Of a stretch of DNA of 64,000 nucleotides, positions 12,795 to 23,528 are shown piece after piece. The position numbers and the translations under genes were made by a program. Within the stretch, counting starts at the first letter, position 1. The number at the start of each line of letters is the position of its first letter. The notes beneath the pieces are model-generated. The model ran no database searches and was not told where the DNA came from. It was given only the letters and a program-made list of their open reading frames with translations. Source of the stretch: Cricetomys ansorgei (taxonomy: Eukaryota; Chordata; Mammalia; Rodentia; Nesomyidae). The stretch spans positions 19,821,501 to 19,885,500 of the forward strand of contig JAMJFZ010001815.1 in the NCBI GenBank assembly GCA_026225945.1, in the 5' to 3' direction.

Positions 12795-12809
12795 GTAAGA
12801 TTTGAAGTT

Positions 12810-13022
12810 AAAAAAAAAATCAAAATAGGTTTACACGGAGAGCACTTATATCCTTTTACATCCTTTCTAAAACTTAAAAGCAACCCCAGGAAACCATTGT
12901 CCTGTCTTGTCTTGAAAAGGTGAGAATTTTGCTAGTATTAATTTAAAAATATTTTCGTTCTTAACATGTATTTGTGTCTATGGATTTTGTATTATTGAGC
13001 TTTTCATTTTCTTGTTTTTCTT
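12810..13022. other. Unrecognised AT-rich sequence
   Basis: Nothing recognised between the candidate exon and the CTTT microsatellite. Confidence 0.4.
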
Positions 13023-13025
13023 TTT

Positions 13026-13093
<68 letters not shown>

Positions 13094-13100
13094 TTTTTTT
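13023..13100. repeat. (CTTT)n microsatellite
   Basis: About 18 uninterrupted tetranucleotide units ending in a T run. Confidence 0.97.
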
Positions 13101-13182
13101 GTAAAATAAGGCAGACTCTTTAAAGGGAAGTAATACTATAACATTCTTGCCTGAAGATGTGACGTCTAAAAGACATCTGTTT

Positions 13183-13404
13183 GTTGGGATTGGAGAGATG
13201 GTTCAGTGGTCAGGAGCTCCTGCTGCCATTGCAGATGATCTGGGCTCAGTTTACAGCATTCTCACTGTGGCTTGCAGCAGCCTGTAATCCTAGCTCCAAA
13301 GGATCCAGCGCTCCCTTCTGGCATGCATGTCGTACACATACATACATGCAAGGGAAAGACTCATAAATATAAAATAGAAATAAAATATATCTAGAAATAA
13401 AAAA
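13183..13404 (+). mobile_element. B3-type SINE with target-site duplication
   Basis: Begins 'ttgggattggagagatggtt' (A-box region of a tRNA-derived SINE), includes 'tgtaatcctagctccaaagg' and ends in an A-rich tail ('aaataaaatatatc'). The 9-bp word 'acatctgtt' sits on both sides (13173-13181 and 13405-13413), as expected for a target-site duplication. Confidence 0.8.
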
Positions 13405-13627
13405 ACATCTGTTGAAGAAAGTTATACAAGGAACAAACAAGCAAAAAAATCCAAAGAAAATGACATACACATTAGTGTTCCTATATGTGAATATGCCCAT
13501 TCACTTCCTGGGTGAAGAATGCCTGACATAACCGTTAGACCTGTAATAAAGTCGTTGGCCCAAGAGCCATATTGCTTAAGTTTAATTTTGGTTCTTCTCC
13601 TTACAGGCTGACCAATGTCTACCAAGT
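13405..13627. other. Unrecognised sequence
   Basis: Short unassigned stretch between the B3 and MIR copies. Confidence 0.4.
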
Positions 13628-13780
13628 ATACGACTTCTCTGAATCTTTACTCTGCCAACTGCAAATGGGAATAGTGATATTATTCTTAGTCTGTAATGAG
13701 GACAATTCAAGCCAGTATCTGTAAAGCACTTAGAATTGTTCCTGGTGTACAGGAAATATTACATAACTATCACATGAAAT
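13628..13780 (+). mobile_element. MIR SINE
   Basis: 'ctctgaatctttactctgcc', 'caaatgggaatagtgatatt' and 'tgtaaagcacttagaattg' followed by 'cctggtgtacaggaaata' follow the MIR core and 3' region in order. Heavily diverged, as expected for this mammal-wide element. Confidence 0.72.
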
Positions 13781-14092
13781 ATGCATTTTAAATATATTTA
13801 GTGGGAAATTTGCTGACTCAGAAATCACATCATTTTCATAGCTATCATTTTTATGCAAATACCAGAAAGGTTGACCTGTAGTGGGAATTGAAATTTAAGT
13901 ATCTATGAAGTATAGAGGAGTCAATTGTCTTTAACCATGATAATTTAATATAAAACATTTTTCTGTCAAAAGTGTGTTGTGTACTCCCTGGGCATTAAGC
14001 ATAATGTAGTGTACTAAGAATTTAGGTGAATTAGACTTAAGTAGTATTTAAGGAACATTGAAGTTAACAGAACAATAAATATATCACATTTC
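13781..14092. other. Unrecognised AT-rich sequence
   Basis: No repeat or exon recognised. Confidence 0.4.
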
Positions 14093-14292
14093 AAGATTTA
14101 TTTTTGTTTTAATTAGGGAATGAATGTGCATGTGAGTATAGGTGCCTTTAGAAGCCAGAACAGGGTTTTAGATATCCTGGATCAGGAATTACAGGTGGCT
14201 GTGAGCCGTCTTACCTAGGAGCTGGGAACTGAACTTAGATTCTCTGCAAAATTGGCAAGTGCTCTTAACCTTTGAGCCTTCTCTTCAGCCCC
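14093..14292 (-). mobile_element. B3-type SINE
   Basis: Complement order: 'aagatttatttttgtttta', 'attacaggtggctgtgagcc', 'gagctgggaactgaactta', 'gtgctcttaacctttgagcc', 'cttcagcccc'. About 200 bp, near full length. Confidence 0.78.
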
Positions 14293-14344
14293 ACATGGAC
14301 AGTTCTAAAACAATGTCCATATGAAGTAGCAAAAATGTATCTGA

Positions 14345-14556
14345 GGGATCTGAAGAAGAGGCTCAGAGGTTAAGAGCACCTGCCACTCTTGCACAGGAGC
14401 TGGGTTCTGTTCCTGTCATTCCTATCAGGTGGCTCACAACCACTGGTAACTCCAATTTCAGAGGATATGACATCCTTTTCTGGCCTCTGACAGGATCTAC
14501 ATGTATGTGATGCAAAAAAAGACACATAAAAATAAAATAAATCTTTGAAAAAAGAG
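14345..14556 (+). mobile_element. B3-type SINE
   Basis: 'gctcagaggttaagagcacc', 'gtggctcacaaccactggta', 'actccaatttcagagg' and an A-rich 3' tail. It lies opposite the copy at 14093-14292, making an inverted SINE pair. Confidence 0.8.
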
Positions 14557-14590
14557 AATGCATCTAAAGAGTGCTGGTAATGTACCAAAT

Positions 14591-14592
14591 GT

Positions 14593-14642
<50 letters not shown>
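14591..14642. repeat. (TG)n microsatellite
   Basis: About 25 TG units just after the B3 tail, with one early 'tatg' interruption. Confidence 0.97.
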
Positions 14643-14644
<2 letters not shown>

Positions 14645-16469
14645 ATGAAAGCTCACTAGACTTGATGAGTATAAAAATCAGTCAGTCCCAGAGGAGAGGG
14701 CTATTCCTGGCAGAGGGATAGTCTCTCTTGATTGGAAGAACAAAGTCAGATCAGCACTGCTGGAGTCAAGAAAGAGAAGGGTTTTGTAATTAGCAACATT
14801 ACCTTCTTGAGATAAGACAATATTGTATTTAAAGGTGCTAAAATGGCAGGAATGAAAACACTAAATTGTATAGACTATGTCCTAAAGCTGGCCATATCCT
14901 AAAGGGTCAATGTAGGTCCTGGAGCTGGAGAAAAACTCTGAGGTTGAAAACAGCTCATTTGTGCATCGGTGAGCCAAGTCTCAGCTCAATGTTAACACAA
15001 TTAGATTCCAGAGAAGTTGATTTTGAGCAGATGTGATGTCATGAATATATGCAGAATTCTTGATTCACAGCTAACTGATCACATATTCAAAGAAGCTCCA
15101 ATCCTTTGACACTTGTCCATACATTTAGGAAATTAAACTAGAGGTCAGGATGCTGATTGGGAACTGGAATAAAGGTCATGGAGCCTCTTAAAGGATATTT
15201 CCATCCTTCTAGATTATTGAGGACCTGCTTGATTTCAAACTCAATGAATAGATTGTTCCTTTTCTGGGGATAGCTGAATAAAATCTGTTAGCATTTCATG
15301 GCTTCCTAGTTTTAGAATTAATGCAAGGCAATGTATTTATCTTGACATACACCTATCTTTCTCCAATATTATATTGATTACTTACTTTGATATTCTTGGC
15401 AATGGCTTTTTCTAGTATCAGATCTATATTTATGTAAATTGTCTTAGAGAAAAATTACAGTCTTTTTTATCAGATAAGGTGAATTCCTTTGAAAACAAAG
15501 CTATCAACAGTATTTGCTTATAATCATAAGTTACCTTTACAATGTTGACAGCCTTCATAACCTGTAAAGTTGTGTTATATTTCAAAGAATAATTTTTTTT
15601 ATTTATCTTATTTCTTAATTGGTATGTTTTATAATTTTCAAAACTTATTTTGAATCAGATTTAATGGGTTAGGGGTTAATGGGTTTAACTACACTTCAGC
15701 AATGAGTAAATGATTAAATAGTGTCTCTCAGGCAAGAAGAAAGCTGAAAGATAAAAACCAAAACACCACAAGAGAGAAAATTATGATGCTTTATTTTCAA
15801 ACTTCACCAGTAGAGGAGAAACTCAAGTGTTCCACATATTTCCACTCCCCAGTTCTTTTTTCTTTGCTATGTTATTCAGGCCAAATTAATAGCTAAACAT
15901 CTTCAACACCTCATGATCTCCGCTGACCCATACACTTATTAAATATTTCCCATGTCCTCTGAAATTCTTCTTATATGTAATCATCAAGACTTGCTTCAGT
16001 CAAGTAGTGCAATATACACGTCATAGGACAAAGAATTATTAGTACGATAAATAGCTCCCTGTCACCAGAGATCTCAGATTGTCCAAAAACAAAATCCGAT
16101 GTATGAAAAAGATCAAATGACTTTCAAATTAAAAAACAGCATACAGAAATTGCCTTACTGGAAAATATGATCATTTGTTAATTTATGAAACCAGATTTAC
16201 ACCAAAATGTAGAATGCTGTGATGGTTTACTATTTCAAGTGAGTTATGAATATTAAAGATAGATAGGAAAATCAAGAGGAGGTGCAGAGGACCTCTGTGC
16301 AGTGAAGGGAAAGTGGAAAAAAACTAGGGCCACGAGGTGTGAAGTGTGTGTATGTGTGTGTGGGGGGGGTTCTAATATAAAGGGGGGATGTCACTGATCT
16401 GAAATACTGGTATGTGTACTAGAATACGTAAAGTGGCTCTCATGTATAAAGTACTTACACCTAGTCACG
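14643..16469. other. Unrecognised sequence, about 1.8 kb
   Basis: No repeat family, long frame or RNA gene recognised. Only a small TG/G-rich patch near 16340-16370. Confidence 0.45.
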
Positions 16470-16612
16470 GACATGAACTGTGTCATTTTATTCTTGCCAG
16501 AAGCCTGTATAGTGGGCATCCTCAACTTCACCTTCTTTTACACATAGGATGTTGAAGCTTGGTACATAAGCTTCCAAGCCAGCAGCTCCTGGAGACCAGA
16601 CTGACCCTTGAG
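16470..16612 (-). mobile_element. MIR SINE
   Basis: Complement of MIR: 'cattttattcttgccagaag', 'gtatagtgggcatcctcaac', 'cacataggatgttgaagctt' and 'gagaccagactgacc' follow the usual 'tttaatcctcac ... tacagatgaggaaactgagg' order. Confidence 0.6.
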
Positions 16613-17679
16613 GGATTAGCTATTGAGACCAGTCTCTTTCTCCAAAAGAGTTGCACCAGGGTCTGAATGATAAGACCTGAAGGTGAGAGAAAGCCATTAC
16701 AATGACTCTCTTGGGTGAATGATGAAACAGGTATCTAAGAATGAATAGGCAGCCTATCTGAGGCACCCGGGGTGAACTGTAATGAGCTTATGAAGTTAGT
16801 GAGAAAGGGAGAATAAAACTGAAGATGAGTCACTACGTCATTTTTCCAACTGGAGCTCTTGTTTTCCTTTTGTCTTTGTTTAGCTCATTTAGGACAGATG
16901 CTTCAGATACGATGCTACGAAGTTGAACACTTACCCTTCCCTCCACAAACTACCCATCTCTCTCCCTGACTTCTTTTTGTTTAGCTCCAGGAACTAGTCT
17001 GGGTCTAATTTCTAGGGTATTTTAAGTGGTTTGATGGATGTTGGGAGATTATTTGGTGAGCCTGGAAAGAAAATAAATTACAGCCTAGACACCTGGAGGG
17101 GATAATTTGTTGCTTAAACATGCATCACGCTTACTTCAAGGCTCATCTTTCCTGGCTGTACTTCAAACTATCCCATCACTTTATTAACTTAGAACATGTC
17201 TGTGGATGTGTTTCTGGTGGGCTGAGTATGATTCTGTATTTGACTGCTCTCTCTTCCACTTCCATTTGGTGTTAAGCAAACCCCAACACACTATATGCTT
17301 CTTTGAAAGATTTGAGCTTTAGTTTCTTCCGCTCAACTTCCAATATGCATCAACATTGGCAATCACATAAGCAATAAAACATGTTGAGAAAAATATCCAG
17401 CCAGTGATACATTTTTCTTTTGAATTCAGCAGACAGTAATATTTCACCCACTTCTGTCTTTCCCCAATACAGAAATAAATACATTCTTTTTAAAAGAGCG
17501 TAAATCCCTTGAATTATTTAAGTACCACAATCCCTTAAATTTTCTGTAATAAGAACAACAACAAAATAAGTGTGCCTTTGACTGCTAATATAATACCCAA
17601 ATTTGAAATTCAATGCATAATATTATTGCCAAGAGTAATTAAATTAGTCAGAGTTTGGCCATATGGAATAGTTAAAATA
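16613..17679. other. Unrecognised sequence, about 1.1 kb
   Basis: No recognised repeat or convincing coding frame. Confidence 0.45.
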
Positions 17680-17880
17680 GCTGTTTTTAATGTCCTTTTC
17701 CGCTAATTCTGTAATCTATGATGTTTTGTAGGCTTTCCAGTAATTTATTTTTTCCCCTTTATGATATGTTGAATTTTCCTCCCTTTTTGTGTATTTGTAA
17801 TTTTTGACTGAATGCCAGATGTGAATTTTATGCTCTGCAGAAGCAATACTTTTATTTTCTTACGAATATTACTGAATTTT
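17680..17880. mobile_element. Possible ancient HAL1/L1-like relic
   Basis: 'taatttttgactgaatgcc' and 'agatgtgaattttatgct' resemble a recalled HAL1/old-L1 segment ('ttttattggatgccagac', 'gtgaatttaacctt'). Weak match only. Confidence 0.35.
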
Positions 17881-17954
17881 ATTTTTGATTGAAGCTAATT
17901 ACCATTAGAGAAATATCTTTTAAAATATTTTATCTATTATCTTTTGTATTGTAG

Positions 17955-17990
17955 TCCTCTCTCTCTCTCTCTGTCTCTCTCTCTCTGTGC
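17955..17990. repeat. (CT)n microsatellite
   Basis: Short CT run with one 'tg' interruption. Confidence 0.9.
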
Positions 17991-18289
17991 ATGTGTGATC
18001 TGTTGAATCTGGAAACTACTCTGCCTGCTCCTTTTGGTGGTTCATTCTTTGCTTCAGAGTTTTCCTGACATACAGGTACTCATTTGTACACAGAATCCCT
18101 CTGCCAATCTCTGGACTATTACTCCCTATACATCTCCATCTATGTGCAATATTCTAACCTCCACGCAGTTCTCCCATTCCCGAGAATCCCTTTCTAAATC
18201 AGTCTTTTCTCTTGCAAATTCTATCCACCTTATATCCTGATTACTCTAGTCCATCTCTTATGCTCAGTAATATGATCAGATCTATGTCT

Positions 18290-18422
18290 GATCTATATCT
18301 GTCTATCTATCATCTATCTCTTTCTATCATCTATCCATATGTCTATCTACCTATCTCTTGTCATCTATCTATCTACCTATCTATTTATCATCTATCTATC
18401 TATCTATCTATCTATCTAATCT
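18290..18422. repeat. (TATC)n imperfect microsatellite
   Basis: About 130 bp of 'tatc' units with 'tacc', 'tttc' and 'tcatc' variants, purest at 18385-18418. It accounts for the long Ser/Tyr/Leu frame 18212-18556. Confidence 0.95.
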
Positions 18423-19415
18423 ATCATCCAATGCATGGAAACTGTTGTCCCGAGAAAAGAAAATCCAGAGCAATATTGTCCTGTTGTTGTTATGATAAAT
18501 ATTTAAAAGGATATAGAGGTATAATCATTTTGATTTGCTTATATAATCAACAGTGAATTTGCTTTTTATAATTCATTTTGGTTGTCAAGACAGATCATGT
18601 TTTAATAGAAATGTTGCCTACATGAAAGGAAATGAAACGATCAAAAACACCTTTGTTTTTGAACATTTAGCCTGGATTCCTAGTTGTCTAAAAATGGGTA
18701 GTAAAGCCATTCCCAATCACTTGTCTTGTTTGGATGTGAAAGCTCAGTTATTAATATTTTATACCTGTCAAATGAAATAAAAATTTGCAAATTTGTGATG
18801 CTTACAATAAATTATGAGAGTCTCACTTGTGCTCAAAATTGAATCTGGAATCATTTAGGAAATGTTCTGGAAGCTCTCTGAACTGAATGTGGATCTTGTC
18901 CAGATTCTCATTATATCTCTTCACAGAAAAAATGATGTTCCAATATTCTGTTGTCTTATGCATCATTATTTTTGTAAGGAACAATCCAAAAAAAGAATTC
19001 CAAGGCTAGTAATCATGAAAGTCTATTATGTTCATTTAGGGCCAAAATAATGATATATGTATAAAACCCTACACATTTCATTTTGAATGTTGTTATAATT
19101 CATAACTTACAACAACATGTACGTATATAAATAATGAGCATTATGATTTCATCAAATTTTTAGTTAAATTGATACCAATTTTATACATTTTTGCCTGTGC
19201 TGAAAATTTTATTTTATTTTACTTGATAAACATGGAAGTTTACTAAAATTTGATGCTTCCCATGCCTCTACGATGTTAGCAATGGAAGTGTTGGGCCTCA
19301 ATAATCACTATGTAGAATTCTCTATGAGGTCAATGTAGATTCACTAGGTCTCTACTGTAAATATCTTGGTGAGGAGGTTCAATACAGGTATATTTGAGAG
19401 GCAGAGCTGGCATAT
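18423..19415. other. Unrecognised sequence
   Basis: No repeat recognised. Two open frames of 75 and 62 codons (18553 and 18862, plus strand) have no recognisable domain. Confidence 0.45.
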
Positions 19416-19467
19416 AATTACAAGAATGTCTCTGAAGAGCCAATTTACAAGAATGTCTCTGAAGAGC
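19416..19467. repeat. Two-copy tandem duplication, about 26-bp unit
   Basis: 'acaagaatgtctctgaagag' occurs at 19420-19439 and again at 19447-19466, flanked by 'aatt'/'aattt'. Nearly identical copies suggest a recent slippage duplication. Confidence 0.92.
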
Positions 19468-20152
19468 AAGTTGGGAAGATTCTGGCTGGTCGAGACTTGA
19501 CAATCAAAAATCAAACAGATGTCAAGCAGGTGCAAAGGAAGGTATGACCACAAATAAGAATTGAATTTTGATGATATGGATAGACACACGAAAATCCAAA
19601 TTTTTGACCTGAAGGGAGATTGAGTAGGGAAGGATAGAACGTTCTGTTCTTCAAGTAACTGGTAAACTGAGTAAAGGAGATCTAGGTAAAAACAGGGATA
19701 GAAGTGCATGGTAACAAGAAACTGTTGGTTAAAGGGGTAGTTGCTACAGGGCTGAAAGTGTAGCTATTCCCAGTAACTTGCCTGTGGCTATAATTTGGAT
19801 GCTACTTAGTTATAACTGATGGTGGAACCTAAGATGATAAATAGCTCTACACAGCAGTGTGAAGGTCTTTAGAGGAGGAGACAAGGTGATTATCATACTA
19901 TTGGCAAATGTGATCTCAACATAACTCCATAAACATGCTGAGAGGGTACCAGGACTATTGGAGGCATGCCCCACTGGGAATCAGTCCAAACTGCCTCCAA
20001 CCTTCTTATAGTACTCCATTGTATCAGTGTTTCTTTCATTCAACTTTCAATCTTCCAATGACACTACTTACTTCCTATTTTCTTTTGGTATTGACCATCT
20101 TGTCCCAGATGCAGGTTCCTGTTTGGTTTGGTCTTTCAAAAGTATGTTGATT
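19468..20152. other. Unrecognised sequence
   Basis: Open frames here lack known features. The last nine bases are one copy of the target-site duplication of the following L1. Confidence 0.45.
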
Positions 20153-20531
20153 GTGGAATCAACTGAGCTGTCCATCAACAAAGGAATGGAGAGAGAAAAT
20201 GTGGTTTATATAAATGATGAGTTTTTCTTTTTCAGCTACAAAGATGAATGAAGTTAGGTCACTTGCAAGGAAATGGATGCTACTGGAGGTGATATTTTGT
20301 CGATTATGCCAGTCTCAAAAAGACAGAAACTGCACATTTTCTCTCACTTATGGGCCTTGTAGTTTATAGATACATAATATAATGCATGTTCAGAAAAAAG
20401 GGACTAATGGGAGAAGGTAGGGCATAAATGGAAGGACAAGTGAGTACAAAGGGGATAGATATACTCAAAGTATACTTGGGTGAAAATGGCCTCATGTAAA
20501 GCTGGACCATAGAATAAAATTTCTTTTAAAA
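20153..20531 (+). mobile_element. Short 5'-truncated LINE-1 with target-site duplication
   Basis: Starts in the ORF2 3' end: 'aactgagctgtccatcaaca', 'gaaaatgtggtttatataaa', 'caaagatgaatgaagttagg', 'aaggaaatggatgctactgg', then 3' UTR and A-rich tail 'aataaaatttcttttaaaa'. The word 'atgttgatt' flanks both ends (20144-20152 and 20532-20540). About 380 bp. Confidence 0.85.
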
Positions 20532-20540
20532 ATGTTGATT

Positions 20541-20961
20541 CTCCTTTGTAGTATTTGACACTGCAAACTCACTCTGTGGTCCTCTTCATGTGGTGATCTT
20601 TGCATGTCATGAAGACATGCAAGACTTGAAGAATGAAATGTTGTGTACCCTTGACCTCTTGGGCCAGTGGATAGTCTTGACCTTGAATTATATTCTGGAA
20701 ATGACTTTTTTAAAGGTAATCTGTGATATGGGTTTTGTTTTATTGCAGTCATTCAACACCTTAGCTCTCTTCCCTGAGGCAGAACACTGGCTCTCGAATC
20801 CTTGGAGCTACCAAACTGACCAAGTAAGGCTTGACTTTTGCAACTGGGCAGGCTGGTTTGGCTGTGGGAACATACAGATAACAGATAACTAGGTACATGT
20901 AGTGAAAACTTTGAAGAAATCTAATGGTTTATGTTCTGAGAGTAGAAGGGCATTTAATAAA
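20541..20961. other. Unrecognised sequence
   Basis: The 100-codon plus-strand frame at 20590-20892 starts without context and has no known domain. Confidence 0.45.
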
Positions 20962-20981
20962 GAAAAAAAAAAAAAAAAAAA
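20962..20981. repeat. Poly(A) run
   Basis: About 19 consecutive A bases, possibly the tail of an older, unrecognised retroelement on its left. Confidence 0.85.
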
Positions 20982-20999
20982 CAAGGTCATTCACCTCAG

Positions 21000-21130
21000 C
21001 CTTCTGACTAAGGAAAAGCCCAGGAGACAGGATGATCAGGAGTTTAAGGTCATTCTTGATTACAAAGCAAGTCCAGGGTCAACCTGGGCTACACAAGACC
21101 CTGTCTCCAAAACAACAAGAAAACAGAATA
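21000..21130 (+). mobile_element. B1/B4-related SINE, diverged
   Basis: 'gatcaggagtttaaggtcat', 'ggtcaacctgggctacacaa' and 'gaccctgtctccaaaac' match the second half of a B1-type SINE in sense. The 5' part is degraded. Confidence 0.65.
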
Positions 21131-22257
21131 CAAATCAAGGTAGCTTAGAGGCTGGTGTCATTTGCTTCTGTATCTTAGCAAAAATGACAAATATACATCC
21201 TCATATGAATCTTTACCCTGTGACCATAATTATAATGGTGGCTCAAAATTTAGAGTTACTGATGAAAACCTTTAAGTGGGCAATTTCTATCATATTCCTC
21301 TTGAGGTTTAGTTAGAACTGAGTTTCAGGAATTAACTATCACTTGATCTCTGGATATAATTCTTCTGGCTCTGCCACTAAGTGACAATATTCTTCCCTCC
21401 TAGTATTGCTGTGTCCACTTGTGACTGCACATAATAGTTACTTCACAATTGTATCAGTTATCAATTCTTAGTTCAAAACTTTTCCTTTAATATACGTTAC
21501 ATAAAAGAATTCTCTTAACTATTTCTCATTTAAATTGAGCATGATGTAAGATTTTCTTAACAGAGGCTCAGGAAGAGGTTTCCTGCAGTTTCTGGTGTGT
21601 GCAGTAGACTTGAGGAGCTTGGGTGTGAGCCCATCCCATTGAGTGGCCCTGGATACAGATCTCTATGAGTCTATGATCTTGAATGCTTGGCTTTACAACA
21701 TCCTTTCTATAGCTCTGTGCATAGTGTATGAAGCCAAGATGGCCCAGCGCATTCTGTAGTAAGTAGCCATTGCTTCTGTAAATACTTTCATTTCTTGCTC
21801 TCTGAGGGCATCTGCCCCATTCAGTACCATGTGACACATTGCCGTTCACCTGACGACCTCCTGCACTTAGAAGAATGGCCTGTCATGTACCCTAAAAATT
21901 CAGATGAACTCTGCCCTGACCAAGTCATCAAATTTCTATGCAGTCCAGTGATTACACCCCTTCCTTGAACACTTTCTAAGTTTGATTTTCATTGAGTGCT
22001 TTCCCAAGGGCCCGGTTGGACTTTATAGAGTTTCTTTTTGCCTTATAATTGCTATTTTTGTCATTGTTTAATTATTCTTTATAACCCACATTTGTTTAAT
22101 CTACATGTTATCTCTGTCCCTTGACTGTACTAATTGCTGCAGTAAGCTTCATGTAGTGAAGACTGTATTAAAAAAAAAATCACAATTGAGAACAGATATA
22201 GGTAGCCTTGTTTTTCCCATTCAAACAAGCTTCCTTATAAAATATGCACATAAGAGA
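21131..22257. other. Unrecognised sequence, about 1.1 kb
   Basis: A 93-codon minus-strand frame (21568-21849) is without low complexity but matches nothing I recognise. Confidence 0.4.
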
Positions 22258-22316
22258 TGTGTGTGTGTGTGTGTGTGTGTGTGTACATGTATGAGTGCAT
22301 GTGTGTATGTATATGT
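22258..22316. repeat. (GT)n-rich microsatellite
   Basis: A run of GT units, then degenerate 'gtgcatgtgtgtatgtatat'. Confidence 0.93.
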
Positions 22317-23179
22317 AGTTGTTAACTACAATCTTTTACCCTCAATTTCAGGAAAGAGAAAGGAAGGATAGAAAGACATTTTCACTGCTTTTGCAGGCGA
22401 CTTTGATATAAAATGACGGAAAGATAGATATCTTCACAGCCTCTTTTAGGATGTCCGAAGATTGGAGAGGATTAGCTGACAGTGAGTCAGACTAGTGTCT
22501 CAGCTCACTATCTGCAAACTCAGTCTCTCCAACCGTTGTTCTTTTAAGTAATATTCAACATGCTAATGAAGGACGAACCAACCAAGGAACCATCAACCCA
22601 CACCAGCTCTTGGGGGCTTCAAATCTAAGCCAAGAGTTCCCATAAACCCAAGTGGCACACAATCCCAAGAACAAGCTACACATGTCAGAACGACTGCACC
22701 TAACCAAATTATAGCCACTGGCATCAAGCATTCCAAATCAAACCCATAATCATCCACCATACCTGGGATGGAAACATAAACCTAGTCCAAATGTCATTTC
22801 ATGTTTTTAAAGAAACCAAAATAACAAAAACTTTTTCCAAGTGCTCTGCTACATGCATGTGTGTGTGTGTTTGACTCTGTGTGTGCGTGTGTTTGTGAGT
22901 GACTGTGTTTTCACATTTTTAGTTGTGCTTCTCCTTTAGTTAATGAGATAGCCCTTTGTTACAAGAAATATAGGTTTTATTGGTGGATGCAAAATTTAGC
23001 ATCACCAAGTCAGCCAATACAGTGAAATTAACAGGAAGGCTCAGGATGTTGCCCAAGTCACAAAATTAATTCAGGGTGAGACCTGTGTAAAATTTCTCTT
23101 CTGCTAAGGACCTGCCCAGGACTTTCTCAATAGGGAATTAATTCTCTATGAATGTTTAAAATAACTGGAATATAAACTG
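22317..23179. other. Unrecognised sequence with a TG-rich patch
   Basis: TG-rich at about 22855-22905. Otherwise unassigned. Confidence 0.45.
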
Positions 23180-23380
23180 CTGTGCCTTTTTCTAAGGCTT
23201 CCATAACAAATGGCCGAGGGTTGGATGGCTTAAGTAGCAGAAACTTTTTACTGCCCTGCTCTGGAGACCAGAAGTTCAATATCCAGCAGGGCTGTGCTCC
23301 TTATAGGTCTCAAGAAGACAATCTTTCTTTGCTTCTATCAGTTTCTGACTCTAGTTCAAGGCCACATAATGAATTCAAGG
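23180..23380 (-). mobile_element. MaLR (MLT1/MST-like) LTR fragment
   Basis: 'cttccataacaaatggccga', 'tggcttaagtagcagaaact' and 'ctggagaccagaagttcaat' match the complement of the MaLR LTR 3' part. A related copy is at 50950-51105. Confidence 0.6.
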
Positions 23381-23498
23381 TGAGACTTGTATAAAAAGTT
23401 GGAGCTGCCCCACATCCATACCTCAGCCACCAGAGTTGTTCTGGGAGATTTTTCCATCCTGGGCTTGTGGCTGTACTGCTGTCTCTTTGCATATTGCT
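23381..23498. other. Unrecognised sequence
   Basis: Short gap between the MaLR fragment and the TC run. Confidence 0.35.
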
Positions 23499-23528
23499 TC
23501 TCTCTCTTTCTCTCTCTCTCTCTCTCTA
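23499..23528. repeat. (TC)n microsatellite
   Basis: TC run immediately beside the 3' end of the minus-strand L1, likely an evolved form of its tail. Confidence 0.9.

Noticed and set aside
18212..18556. 114-codon Ser/Tyr/Leu-rich frame
   Set aside because: Mostly a translated TATC microsatellite.
20902..21315. 137-codon plus-strand frame
   Set aside because: Contains a poly-Lys stretch from a poly(A) run and then reads through a B1/B4-type SINE.
21568..21849. 93-codon minus-strand frame, possibly a pseudogene piece
   Set aside because: Composition looks normal, but I recognise no protein and see no poly(A) tail, exon junction or target-site duplication.
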